Shown here: positions 10,544-21,143 of the stretch, piece after piece | Position numbering within the stretch: position 1 is the stretch's first letter | How the letters are laid out: the number at the start of each line of letters is the position of its first letter | Source of the DNA: Diphasiastrum complanatum | Taxonomy: Eukaryota > Streptophyta > Lycopodiopsida > Lycopodiales > Lycopodiaceae | Assembly (NCBI GenBank): GCA_029204225.1 | Contig: CM055103.1 | Location: forward strand, 56,439,078 to 56,503,077 | Length of the DNA stretch: 64,000 bases | Direction of reading: 5' to 3' | Translations under genes and position numbers: made by a program | The notes under the pieces: model-generated | What the model was told of the DNA's origin: nothing | The model's database searches: none | The model's input: the letters and a program-made list of their open reading frames with translations, nothing else

Positions 10544-11495
10544 TGACCAACCCTCAACTTTCGCGCCATATCCGAATGTGAGGGAAGAAAGAAGGTAGTA
10601 CCAGAAAATAAGACACTAGGTACAGAAAACACAAGCGGACGAAAAAGAGCAAGAAAGAGACAATCCCATGGAACCTCAGTTGGCATCGAACGGATACCGC
10701 AAGCGGGCTTACCAGTGCGCACTGATCAGAATGATCGGTTGCACCAACATGAACCACCTTTTCACATGGTGGAGCCCGAGGAACCACGCACTGAAAACCT
10801 CAACTTTTATTGTCAAGCCGTGTTAGTTTACCACTCGAAGAACTACTACGGATTGCACCACAAGCAAAAAGCCTTCTAGCTGAATGGGCCAAAGCGGATG
10901 AGGAGCCAGTAGCGCCTGAGCCCATATATTGTACTGGCTATGAAGAGACAAGTAATGTCCTCCACATTGGAGTAGCATGGAAAAGTGAGGAACACAACAT
11001 CACTTTACCAATCAAACACAAGAGATACGAGGACGAGGCAGCAGTGGTAGAGGAGGATCGGGTGTCAATTTGATCTCCACTACTTTGTATGAAAAATGAG
11101 GTTTGCAAGATTCGCCAGCAAGATTCGCCATCAAGCTAGCAGATCAATCTTGTGTGAGACCAAAAGGTGTCGTTGTCGATATCCTTGTAAAGATAGTAGG
11201 CATGCAGTTTGTGATTACTTTTGTAGTCATGGATATACCCGAATCTCCATCTGCATACCATGTTTTACTTGGAAGACCATGGTTGAGGACTGCGCAAGTA
11301 GTACACAACTGGGGTACGGGAAAACTCACCTTCAAGAACAGAGAACAGGCTGTAAAGGTTGATCCAACCACATGGGCGGTGAAACCTATTGCACCCAAAG
11401 CTGATGACGGATCATCTACGACAGATCACATGATTGATTGCCAACAATATTCCAACACACCATACCCTTGGTGGAAGGAGCAGTCCCCAATATAA
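10544..11495 (+). pseudogene. G-A aspartic protease region
   Basis: The Gag-protease linker and protease are split over two frames. 10810-11073 encodes SLPLEELLRIAPQAKSLL and TSNVLHIG. 11103-11495 encodes FAIKLADQS, GMQFVITFVVMD and YHVLLGRPWLRTA, the last being the conserved protease C-terminal strand. The E2 patch at 31867-32141 keeps the catalytic motif as VDGGSGVN. Here one T is missing just before it (GTAGAG against GTAGATG), so the frame reads VEEDRVSI and the catalytic Asp motif is lost. This is a direct sign that this copy is dead. Confidence 0.8.
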
Positions 11496-11985
11496 GCCGT
11501 TATTACTGCTGCAACCCAAATTATACAGAGCTGATCAAACAAGAGTTGTAGAAGCTGACGGATGCAGATTTCATCTATGAAATCGAGCACATGGAATGAG
11601 TATCACCAATAGTTATAGTACCCAAGAAGAAGAACAAAATACGGATTTGTGTGAATCTGAAGGTGCTAAATGCAGTCACCAAAAATGATCATTTTTGTCT
11701 ACATTTACGGAAAGTGTCCTCGACAGAGTAGTTGGCGCCGAAGCCTACAGTTTTTTAGACGGCTTCAACGACTACAACCAGGTAGCCCCACAGGCCCAGC
11801 AGAAGACAACATTTGTCACAGGATGGAGAACCTATGCCTATAAAGTGATGCCATTCGGACTTTAAAATGCCCCAAGCACTTTCCAACGAGTCATGCAGGC
11901 AGCATTCAAAGATTATCTGCAAAAATTTCTGAAATTTTCTTGGACGATCTGTGCATGCATGGACCAGACTCAGAACACTCAGAAA
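11496..11985 (+). pseudogene. G-A reverse transcriptase N-terminal remnant
   Basis: It matches the start of the G-B RT in order: SRYYCCNPNYTELIKQEL, DADFIY, VSPIVIVPKK, IRICVNLKVLNAVTK, then broken frames for the fingers and palm. A TAG at 11549 occurs at the same codon as the TAG at 19913 in G-B. Similarity ends at about 11981, just after the region equivalent to the RT catalytic strand. It cannot encode an enzyme. Confidence 0.75.
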
Positions 11986-12648
11986 AAACTTTATCAAAGC
12001 CAAAGGCCAAGGTAGATGATTTTCTATTTTCAACACCTATGACAATATAAATACATGTACACTTACTCATTATAGTAAGGCAGAACAAATAGATATAAGA
12101 ATCAGAATCAATAGATTAATTTTTACTTCATTAATGTTTCATACTTTGTTCTAATTATCTGTAATTATCTATCACACTCACACATATGCTTAAATCTGCA
12201 TGCTTGATTTGATCATAATAGAACCTGCTCTATTAGTATATAGGCCAGATTCACACACGATTGAAAATGTTGATATTCGTTTGATTTATTCGAACTTTTA
12301 TTGTGTTCTCTGAAGGAAGAATCCTAGTTCCTAGAATATATATTCATCTGATATATATATGACATCGACTTACCCGACATTGAAGTTGTTGACTTCTCAT
12401 GTATATACATATGTTCATATGTCCAAATATTGACTTGCTTGACATCGACGTACTTTACTTACTCGACATCGACATTTCAACACTAACTCCATCAACCAAC
12501 TTCATCGACACTTTGTTGACTTAACTGAATTTATCATCAACCAACCTTTGTCAACTCTTTTCCATCAGGAAAAATTAATCCAAATAAACTGGTTTTCGAG
12601 GTTTTTGAGTGGGTAGTGTTGTTGCCTCACTTATCATGTCGTCATCGA
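11986..12648. other. Unassigned AT-rich stretch
   Basis: No gene is seen. Between 12360 and 12560 the words GACATCGAC and TTGACTT recur, often spaced by 20-40 bases, which could be the decayed LTR of an unidentified element. I cannot place ends or a PBS. Confidence 0.4.
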
Positions 12649-13485
12649 CTATATCCTAGACTTCGTCTGGATACACGTCCTATGTGTATACTTTGGGCTT
12701 GGGCCTATATGTTGTGTGTTGGGTACTTTGGATGTCAGTTGGACGTGAGCCAACGGCCCTGGTGACTTGATCTCCTGAGGTATTGATTTTGGCGGATAAC
12801 GTTGGGCATCTAGATAAAGGAGTACATGTTCATTTGTCATTTCAACATCATCCATGGAAAGAATACCTTCTACCGAAACATGGGCGGTAGAGACGCGGTT
12901 CTCCTGGGCACCAAGCTATAGGAATCGGGTCCATCATCATAAGTGGGATGATGGGTGTATCAATGTCTGTAGAAGACGGTAGAATATCCACATCTTCTGT
13001 AGCGGTTTCGATATGACATCGGTTGGAATCAGCCCAGTCCATAGTGGCTAGTGCTTGACCCCAATTGATTATGTCCGTGGATATCGTATAATGGCCTTTT
13101 GGTTGGATCGGGACACTATCTGATTCGTCATAAGTTGTTGATGACCAATCATCATAAACTTTAACGGGCTTGACATGGCCAGTTGAGTCAACAGTGACTC
13201 ATTTGTCATGATTGCCAAAGGCGATTTTGCTATGCTTCCAATCTTGGACAACGCCTGCCATATGGAGCCAGGTGTACCAAGAAAGAGTTTATAAGTATTT
13301 GCATCTTCTGGCAAGGCAAAGATGACACAATCAATTACAAACTTGACACATGCTATTTGAACATGGATATTTGATAAGTGACCAGCAGGTCTGTAACAGA
13401 CTTTCCGTATGTGCTTCCTCTCGCAAAAACTCATCTCTAAATTAATTGTACTACCTTTGTTCCACGTTTGGGTCTGGGTAGTCAT
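12649..13485 (-). pseudogene. Gypsy protease fragment and linker, minus strand
   Basis: The 13069-13485 frame reads LSNIHVQIACVKFVIDC, VIFALPEDANTYKLFLGTPG and SIAKSPLAI. This matches the C-terminal half of a gypsy retropepsin in order, with FLGTPG at the usual LLGRPW position. The catalytic DSG/DGG half is not present. Downstream frames (12848-13042 and 12649-12855) look like an acidic linker towards RT but are interrupted. The matching RT lies next to it on the opposite strand, so the element has been rearranged here. Confidence 0.55.
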
Positions 13486-13559
13486 TGGGTAATGTGGAAG
13501 CTGTCAAGTGGCTTCCATGTTGGTCAACTGATTTAGCATTGTTTTGTTGTTGTTCTTGG

Positions 13560-14560
13560 TGTTGGCATTGTGCTCTAGTGAGAACTCTAACAGGTTCAAC
13601 GCTAAGCCTGTTAGAGCTAAACCTTACAGATGTAACCCCGTCTATCGTGAGAGAATCGATGAAGATATTAAAAAATTGCTGGATGTTGGCTTCATTTATC
13701 AAGTCCAACATACTAATTGGGTATCACCCATTGTGGGTGTACCCAAGAAAAATGGCAAACTTCATATCTGTGTCGATCTAAAGAACCTTAATGCGGTTAT
13801 AAAGAAAGACTATTTTCCCTTGTCTTTAACAACCCAAATCTTAGAGGAAATGGTAGGAGCTGAAGCTTTTAGCTTCTTGGATGGATTCAGCTGTTATTTT
13901 CTTGTTCAGATAGCCCTTGAAGATAAACATAAAACGGCCTTTGCCAGAAAACAGGGTTTATGCTTATAATATCATGCCTTTTGGCTTATGCAATGCACCT
14001 TCAACGTTTTAGAGGGTCATGCAACTGGCCTTCCAAGATCTATTACATCGAATTGTCGAGATTTATCCTTTGAGGCTATGCACCTTGACGCACTGGAGAA
14101 AATCTTCATTCACTGCCGTAGATTTGGAATTTCACTAAACCCTAATAAGTGTCAAATCTAGGCCACCCATGGGGTAGTACTCGGACATATAATTTCAAAG
14201 GACAGTATTTCTACCAAAAATCAAGGTAATAGTTGAAATGCCCTTACTTGCAACAGTGAAGGAAGTTTACGTTTTCCTCGGTCACTTAAATTATTATCGC
14301 ATCTTTATAATCGATTATGCCGACAAAGCACATCTCGTTTATTTAGTTGTGGTAGATCCTCGATGGACCGAAGAACACATTAAAGCCTTTGAGGAGTTGA
14401 AAACAGCCCTTACCACGACACCCATACTCCGTTCGCCAGACTACACGAAAGAGTTCCATGTGCATACTGATGCCAGTAAGTATGCTATTGGAGGCCTTCT
14501 TGCACAACCCAAGGTATTTCTTTTATGTTTCAACAGAGTTAGACAAAACTTTTTTCCAAT
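13560..14560 (+). pseudogene. Gypsy reverse transcriptase-RNase H remnant
   Basis: The first part (to 13969) has PVRAKPYRCNP, DEDIKKLLDVGFI, NWVSPIVGVPKKNGKL, VDLKNLNAVIKKDYFPL, FSFLDGFSCY and HKTAF, the normal finger and palm motifs of Ty3/gypsy RT. A frameshift follows. The catalytic strand region near 14050 is garbled. The thumb and RNase H start are in frame again at 14238-14510 (VYVFLGHLNYYR, FHVHTDASKYAIGGLLAQP). The family is related to but distinct from G-B. It ends abruptly near 14515, where unrelated coding DNA begins. Confidence 0.75.
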
Positions 14561-14564
14561 TTGA

Positions 14565-15479
14565 AGAAAAACTTACGAACATGCTGGCAAGGTATAGAGG
14601 CACCATCAACTTCAAAAAGGTTCCCCCACAAGAAGGTGACCCCGTGTTCCAAGATAAGCAAGAGGTGGTGGAACGTAAACTACACGACATCTTTTGGGCA
14701 ATAAGGAGGACTAATATTGGTTGGCGTGTGAAGTTTCTCAGCTGGATATCCAAAAGTGGAAAATGTAATTGTGCAATAACCAATTCATCAAAAGGTACTC
14801 CCGCGTCATGTCTTTTCTCAACACAAAGCCATCCAAATGGGAAGTCCCAACAAACGATGTGGTTTTGTAATACCGATTGCATCCGTTCTTGGAACCTAGA
14901 CAAAAACATTAATCCAACACCAGCAAAACTACCAAGCATATGGCCTGTCGCTGAAGGAAAAAGTTGGTGCAATCAGAGGTGGACATGTTGATTGCTGCAG
15001 GATTTCAATTGGAAGTGAAGTCTGTTAGTGTTAATAGTGTTGCTGGTGTTTCTGGCCCCAAACAAGCGGCTGGTCCTAGTAGAGTAGAAAATTCCAAAAC
15101 CCACGATTACAAGCGACCAAGGCATAGGACAAAAGTATCAAAAATAGCACAAGCACGTATAGAGAAAGTCTTGACCATGAGTGCTTCTGTGCTGACAGAG
15201 AAGGTAGTTAAAGAGTCACAACACGAGATTTTTGAAATTGAGACTGAATCTTCTCTGCAAGCAGGATTTCGTTATGATGTCCATATAAATATCAATCCCT
15301 CATGCACTTTTCCAGACTTCCAAAAAAGGCTGGTTGAGAGAAAGCCATATACGACTTGCAAGCATATATACTTTATATTTTTAAGAATTTTGGGCTTTGA
15401 TCAGCTAAGCAACATATTTATTCATTTGAGTGAAGCAGAGGTCTTTCAAGCACTTACTCGTGGGAGAACGTACCCATAA
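14565..15479 (+). pseudogene. SWIM-like zinc-finger protein remnant
   Basis: Near 14964-15479 a 171-codon frame contains PRHRTKVSKIAQARIEKVL and later PSCTFPDFQKR, TTCKHIYFIFLRILG. That spacing resembles the SWIM zinc finger (C-X-C...C-X-H) found in some ubiquitin-ligase-like and transposase proteins, with the second Cys replaced by Phe here. The preceding 14565-14963 reads as coding-like DNA in shifting frames (HDIFWAIRRTNIGW, MGSPNKRCGFVIPIASVLG) and may be the N-terminal part of the same gene. No retroelement carries this domain, so it is either captured host sequence or a neighbouring pseudogene. The function is not known. Confidence 0.4.
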
Positions 15480-15774
15480 ACAGGACAATGGTCCATTGTT
15501 TTGTTGTTGTGGTGTTTTGCATAATCATACGTTTCCCATTGCTTATGTAAAAAAGCCCATGACAGCTTATGTGAAAAGCATCATATGGCATGGTATGAAA
15601 TGATGAAGAAAAAGGGTTGTTACTGGCGACATGTGCCAAAATTCAGAAAAATAACTTTGTTATTAGGCATATTAATGTTCACCACTTTTATTTTTAATGT
15701 TTATCTTGCACAGTCTCTAAACCGGTATATTTGATGTCCTTATGATTCCTTGAATTTAAGAGTTTTAGATCATA
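15480..15774. other. Unassigned spacer
   Basis: No gene or clear repeat is seen. It is AT-rich and leads into the GC-rich minisatellite. Confidence 0.4.
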
Positions 15775-16410
15775 CTAATGCGGTCTCTCTGAGGTCCCTC
15801 TGCGGTCTAATGTGGCCCTAACGACATCCCTAATGCGGTCCTCTACGGTCTACTCACTGTGGTGGGTGGAGCCTCCACAATTTTAAAAAAAAATTTAATT
15901 TTTTTTTGAGATGATCCCTAGTGCGGTCCCTAATGTGGTCCTTTGAGGTCCCTCTCCAGTCCTATGTGACCCTGTACGGTCCACCCGCCGCGACGGCTGG
16001 AGCCTCCAAAATTTATTTTTTTTGACATGGTCCCTAATGCGCTCCCTCTGCGGTCCTTTTGTAGTCCCTAATGCGGTCCCTCTACGGTCCCTAATGCAGT
16101 CCCTAATGATGTCCCTAATGCAGTCCTCTGCGGTCCCTAATGCGGTCCCTCTACGGTTCCTAATGTCGTCCCTAATGTCGTCCCTAATGTCATCCCTAAT
16201 GCGGTCCCTTTGTGGTCCCTAATGCAGTCCCTTTGTAGTCTCTCTGAGGTCCCTCTACGGTCCTATGCAACCCTCCAAGGTCCACCCATCGTAGGTCCAA
16301 TGCGACACTCTGCGGTCCTAATGCGGTCAATTGCGATCCCTCTACGATCCCTCTACGGTCCTCTATGATCCCTCCGTGGTCCTAATCTGTTCCTATGCGA
16401 CCCTCTGGAA
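15775..16410. repeat. Degenerate GGTCCCTAATGC / GGTCCCTCTGC minisatellite
   Basis: About 600 bp are built from two alternating 11-12-base words, GGTCCCTAATGC and GGTCCCTCTGC, with many point changes and slips. A second module close to CACCCGCCGCGGTGGG with GGAGCCTCC interrupts it near 15856 and 15990 and recurs nearby. An open frame at 16022-16222 exists only because of the repeat. I do not recognise the family. Confidence 0.75.
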
Positions 16411-17356
16411 ATTTTATTGAAATATGCGAGCCTCCAAAAAAAAAATTTAAATTTTTTGACGATCATTAAGCCATTTTTTTCAAATGGACTCAGAAACTTG
16501 GATTGTGATAAAATATTTTTCTTATAGATTATGATCAACAAAAAGATACTTGACAAAGCTAAATGCAATAATTTAAAATTCAGACAACAATACTTCAATT
16601 CAAAAAAATGCTCATATTTTGTATATTTTGAAAACAAAGGAGGAGCTCACCCACCACGGCAGGTGGGGCCTCCTCCCTCTTTCGGCCCGATACGGTCCTC
16701 CATACGGCCCTGCCTTCAGCCCAATACGGTCCCATGTGTTGAAATGGAAAAAAAATCCATCTTGACTTTAGGCTTGTTACAAACATTGTACCATGCAAGT
16801 ATGTTGTTCATAAATGCCAATGTCAAGTTTGGCCTAGATAGAACTCGAGCTACATGGATATGTCATATCTAGTTTGATGATTACAACTTGCATATAGATT
16901 GTAGACTTAGAATTAGCAAAATTATGCTAGTAGAAACTCGTGGCAATTCACATGCATTAATTGTAAGTGATCCATAGTGACATGCAAGGCATGCACAAAG
17001 TGAAATGGACAAATGCATGATGATTTGTACATTTCTAGTTAGAACTAGGACACTTGGAAAAAGTTGGTAGACATTCATGCATGAGATGTGACAAATGTCA
17101 CATAGACTCTAGTTTTCACTTTAGATGTCATTAAATGATGGATGGATGTGGTTCTACCTCGAGCTACCTCAAACTCCATAAATATGTGTAGCTCTCCTCA
17201 TAATTTTTGGATGAAGAACCAAAGCTTTGTAGCTATCTCTTGCCATTTTGGATCCACACAAATTTTGCTTGTTATCTTTCTATCTTTCTCTCTCTAATTC
17301 GTGTTGAGGCTAATGCCAATACACTAATTTCTTGTACTTTTGCACGTTAATGATTC
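16411..17356. other. AT-rich spacer with repeat modules
   Basis: No gene is seen. The CACCC/GGTGGG module and further TACGGTCC words reappear at 16645-16735. From about 17140 to 17330 there is a TATA-like AAATATG and a CT-rich tract, which could be part of an LTR, but I found no partner copy. Confidence 0.4.
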
Positions 17357-17427
17357 GCGACGGGTGGAGCCTCAAAAAAAAAAGTTTAATTTTTTTTTTT
17401 TCAAATTTTGGAGGCTCCACCCGCCGC
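17357..17427. repeat. Inverted repeat around poly-A/poly-T
   Basis: The left arm 17357-17373 and the right arm 17411-17427 are 17-base complements with one mismatch (GGGTGGAGCCTC against GAGGCTCCACCC). The loop is an A-run followed by a T-run that can pair as well. The arms are the same GGTGGAGCCTCC module that punctuates the 15.8-16.7 kb array. Confidence 0.75.
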
Positions 17428-17567
17428 GGTGGGTGGACTTCCAAAAACAAGTATATCTTTTGTAAGACAAGTATTAAACATTGTCAAAGTTCAATTATTT
17501 TCTGATTAATTAACATCTTGAAATTTTCTTGTCCATTTTTTAAAATGGATTTTGAGAAAGTCCAAAA

Positions 17568-17880
17568 TTAATTAAGACAATATTTAGCGTGACCCATTAA
17601 GATGTACACCTTGCGGATCGTTCTTGGTGGTGGTAGATCAACAATGATCTTGATCTTCGATAGGTCCGTGGCGATCCCATGTCTAGACACTATATGGCCA
17701 AGAATCAAGCCATGTGTAACCCAAAATTGACATTTTTCTAGATTCAAAGAGATCTGGAATTCGCGGCATTTTTGTAGCACCTTCTCCAGATTGGATAAGT
17801 GTATGAGTTTGGTCCATGCACGCACAGATCGTCCAAGAAAATTTCCAAACTTTTTTGCAAATATTCTTTGCATGGATTCC
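17568..17880 (-). pseudogene. Gypsy RT palm-thumb fragment, minus strand
   Basis: It reads FSWTICACMDQT (from the FLDDLCVHG catalytic strand), then SNLEKVLQKCREFQISLN, KCQFWVTHGLILGHIVSR, LSKIKIIVDLPPPRTIRKVY and ILMGHAKY. This is the G-B family RT from the catalytic strand to the thumb, and it includes about 40 residues that the G-B copy itself lacks. It lies inverted directly against the G-B LTR, so it is an older fragment or the product of rearrangement. Confidence 0.75.
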
Positions 17881-18628
17881 TGCGCGTATAAGCCCATGAC
17901 CCAATGAGCATGCGAGGCGATTGTAAATAGAAATAATGGACTTGGGCCCCTTGTAATTAAAATAAAACTTGCAACCCAAAGTCATTTTAAACTTAGAAGT
18001 CTATTATTTGAGAGTTAGGTCCAACTTTGGGCTCACATGAATCTTGTGAATTCTAATGTACTTTTTGTGGACCCTTGGATTAAGTTGGGTCCAAGATGAA
18101 TGGTTAGGATTAGTGTACATATTAGCCAGTAGTATTTTGTGGCAAGGGCCTTCCCCATTTAGAAAAAAGCACCTCATGTACTCTATTTGGATGCTTAATG
18201 AGAAGGAGAAAACTCTACCAATTTTTTTGGAGAGAAGCATCTTCACTTGCTATTCACTACTTGCTAATGTGCTTGATTGTGTTTTTCTTTTGCTCTTTGT
18301 AAGTTTTTGGTTTTCTTAGTTAAAGTTTTTGCATTAGCAAGCACAAGGAACATTTGAGCTAACCTCCACCCTCACTCTCTCTCTCTCCACCTTCTCTCTA
18401 TTACTCTCTTCCTCTCTTCTATTCTATTCTTTTCCTTCACAAAATCATGATGAATGTTAGTTTAGTGGAGTAGAGTTAGGGTTGTGTAGTGTTAGTGGTG
18501 ATTGAGTTAGAGAGAAAGTAGAGGACTATTTAAAAGTAGCATCTATTCATAGTTAGGCACCTATCCAGTGTTCTAACCCTTGTTGACAAGCGGGAGGGCT
18601 ACTACTACGCGAAATCTTCGACTCTACA
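17881..18628 (+). repeat. G-B 5' LTR
   Basis: It matches the G-A LTR and the partial LTR at 24348 in order. It ends CTCTACA before the PBS. The TATA position of G-A is altered here (CATTTAGAAAAAAG). Confidence 0.82.
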
Positions 18629-18629
18629 G

Positions 18630-18647
18630 TGGTGCCGTTGTCGGGGA
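18630..18647 (+). other. tRNA-Asp primer-binding site (G-B)
   Basis: TGGTGCCGTTGTCGGGGA matches the tRNA-Asp complement at 16 of 18 positions. Both differences are C-to-T. Confidence 0.85.
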
Positions 18648-19204
18648 TAGGTTTTCACTAACTAGTATAGCTGCATTTTAGCTATTTCTTGCTTTTTGGA
18701 GTAGTTTTAGGTAGATTTTTGGGTGTTTAGAGTTAGTTTTCTATATTTTTCTGTGTTTGGACTGTTCATAGCTAGTGGAGGTGTGAGAGGGTAGAAGAGG
18801 TCCTGAACAGTCTCTAAGGGTTTGAAATCCAAACCAACCAGTAAAAATCCCAAAAAAACAAACCAATTTGTATTCTGGAAGGAAAAAGAGCCAAATTTTT
18901 CATCAAATTTTGTTTTCTCCAAAAACAGTGAGAGATAAGCCTCGCATGACTGGTAGTAGCTCCAAGGTACTGTCCTAGACCTGCATAGAAGCCTTCGAGA
19001 GTTAGTTCCAAGCAGATTGCAAAAACCAGAGAAAAAATCATAAAAATTCAAAAAATCCTTGTAAAAAATAAAAAAGATTCAAATCTTTATAAGAACTCTC
19101 ACAAAGCCCTCTAAAGTTCCATCTCAATAAGACCATGACACAGAGAAGCTTGCGAGAGTTAGTTCACTGTCTAAGTGCATGTGCGAGAGTTCCCAGTGGA
19201 AAAA
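18648..19204 (+). other. G-B leader (truncated)
   Basis: It is homologous to the first 560 bp of the G-A leader and carries the same sense/antisense GAGAGTT and AACTCTC motifs near 18990, 19091, 19146 and 19180. It stops in the middle of the leader, at the copia junction near 19205. Confidence 0.75.
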
Positions 19205-19788
19205 AGATGAGCTAATCCAGGTTATGTTGAATGGTTTGCTAGATGAACATGCTAACCTTGTGCAAAGTTTTTCCATTCAAAGAGTCTTGCCAAGTGTGGT
19301 TGACTTGCAAGAAATCTTATTGGCTGAAGAACATAGGTTGCAATCAAAGCTTGATGGTGCATCTTTGCAAGGTGGAGGTGAAGAGGCTTTCTTCACAAAA
19401 GGCAAAGTCAAAGGCAAAAGTAAAGGCAAAGGGAGATGTCTTGATTTCTAGGGGCAATAGACAAGATAGACTTTACAAGCTTAATGCATTTGTTATGTCC
19501 AACAAGAGGAATGAAATGGATGTTGGTGGTTCTCTCAACTTTCAAAAGTCAATTTCTAGCATCAATAAGATTGGTAGATCTTATGCAAAGTCTAAAGAGC
19601 TTCCTTATGCTAGATCTAGGTTGAGATCTAATGAGATTCTTGGAGATAGTTATTGTTGTGCTAACTTGGCAACTTTTGGTGAATCTATGGTCAATGTTTT
19701 GGATCCATTGGATCTTGAAGATGGACTCGTGCTACCTACTAGTCAAATGGAGTCATGTGGTGCTAAATTAGTATCATGTCTGAAGTGA
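19205..19788 (+). pseudogene. copia Gag and pre-integrase segment inside gypsy G-B
   Basis: The first part (to 19437) reads DELIQVMLNGLLDEHANLV, RVLPSVVDLQEILLAEEH, SKLDGASLQGGGEEAFFTKG. This is the E1-type copia Gag just before its zinc knuckle. The second part in another frame reads LISRGNRQDRLYKLNAF, the pre-integrase region after the protease. The knuckle and protease between them are deleted. The codons then run in frame to the stop at 19786. It is in sense orientation and takes the place where gypsy gag and protease should be. Confidence 0.82.
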
Positions 19789-19789
19789 T

Positions 19790-20742
19790 CTAAAGGGCAT
19801 TCCACCAATAGTAGTCCAACACAGCATACCCTTGGTAGATGGAGCAGTCCCCAAGGTGAGTCGTTACTATTGCTGCAACTCGAACTACACGGAGCTGATC
19901 AAGCAAAAATTGTAGAAGCTGTTAGATGCAGATTTCATTTACAAAATCGAGCACACTGATGGGTATCATCAATAGTTATAGTACCCAAGAAGAATGGTAA
20001 ACTACGGATTCGTGTGAATCTGAAGGCGCTAAATGCAATCACCAAAAAAGATCATTTTTCTTTGCCCTTTACAAAAAGTGTCTTTGACAGAGTAGCTAGG
20101 GTCGAAGCCTACAGTTATTTGGATGGCTCCACCTATTACAACCAAGTGAAGATAGCACCCCAAGACCAACATAAGACAACATTCGCCACGGAATGGGGAA
20201 CCTATAAGGTGATGCCATTCGGACTTTGCAATGCCCCAAGAACTTGCCAGCGAGTCATGCAGGTGGCATTCAAAGAGTGTTTGCATAAATTTCTGAAGAT
20301 TTTCTTGGACGATCTATGCGTGCATGGACCAAACTCTGAACACTTATCCAATCTGGAGAAGGTGCTACAAAAATCGCGAATTTCATACCTATCGAAAATC
20401 AGGATCATTGTTGATCTACCACTACCAGGAACGATCCGCGAGGTTTACATCTTTATGGGTCATGCTAACTATTACATGATCTTCATTCTAGATTTTGCAG
20501 AGTTAGCACAGCCAATTTACAAGATCACAACGGAACCACATTGGAATGAGAAAGCCCTAAAGGCTTTCCAAAAACTTAAAGATGCATTGGTTTCAGCACC
20601 AATCCTATGTCCACCCAATTGGTCCATTGAGTTTCATGTGCATATGAACGCATCGAAGTATGCAGTTGGAACAGTCTTAACCCAGCTAGGAGAACACAAA
20701 AAAAGATATTTTGATCCGATTTGCAAGTCGACATCTCAGTAA
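19790..20742 (+). pseudogene. G-B reverse transcriptase (internal deletion)
   Basis: It begins with the protease-RT linker (KVSRYYCCNSNYTELIKQ). A stop at 19913 and a one-base loss near 19960 follow. From 20014 a long frame covers LNAITKKDHFSLPF, EAYSYLDGSTYYNQVKIAP, HKTTFATEWGTYKVMPFGL, FLDDLCVHG (the catalytic strand), VYIFMGHANYY and the RNase H start FHVHMNASKYAVG. Compared with 17568-17880 about 40 residues are missing between VLQK and LSKIRIIVDL, so the palm is incomplete. It would make cDNA if whole; this copy is inactive. Confidence 0.83.
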
Positions 20743-21143
20743 TACAGAAATGAGTTATTCAACCACAGAGCGGGAGGCACTGACAATGATATATTCGGTT
20801 AAGAAGTTTCGGCATTACCTGATGGCCACTCATTTTGCCTTTTATACGGACCATCAACCCTTGCTCTATCTTGTTAACAAAACCTGCAACACAGGGAGAA
20901 TCACTCGAGCGACTACTTCTGTTGTTAGAGTTTGATTTTTGGATAGTAGTTCGCAAAGGAAAACAACACTACATGGCAGATCATATGTTGTGGATCAAGG
21001 GGAAGGAGATTGCAACCCAACTTGACAATGAGATGCCTGATGCTGTCTTATTTTACGTAGACATAGTACCGGAATGGGCTACTGACATAGTTGATTATCT
21101 AATGAGGGGCCAACCAGACAAATCGCTACCAAAGGCAGATTAG
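20711..21143 (+). pseudogene. G-B RNase H domain
   Basis: It reads IRFASRHLSNTEMSYSTTER, EALTMIYSVKKFRHYL, FYTDHQPLLYLVNK and then, after a frame change near 20910, RLLLLLEFDFWIVVRKGKQH and MADHMLW. These are the usual motifs of gypsy RNase H, with TERE and TDHQ visible. It would degrade the RNA strand of the hybrid. Stops at 21141 and 21174 follow, in the linker to integrase. Confidence 0.8.

Larger units (their letters stand above)
6896..11985 (+). mobile_element. Ty3/gypsy element G-A, 3'-truncated
   Basis: In the plus direction this holds an LTR, a tRNA-Asp PBS, a structured leader, gag, protease and the beginning of RT. Homology to G-B stops near 11981, so most of RT, RNase H, integrase and the 3' LTR are missing. 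The gag starts MNLRSG, a start seen in plant gypsy elements of the Tat/Athila group. Many frames are broken, so it cannot move by itself. Confidence 0.88.

Noticed and set aside
16022-16222. 66-codon frame
   Set aside because: It follows the GGTCCCTAATGC repeat period; no other coding sign.
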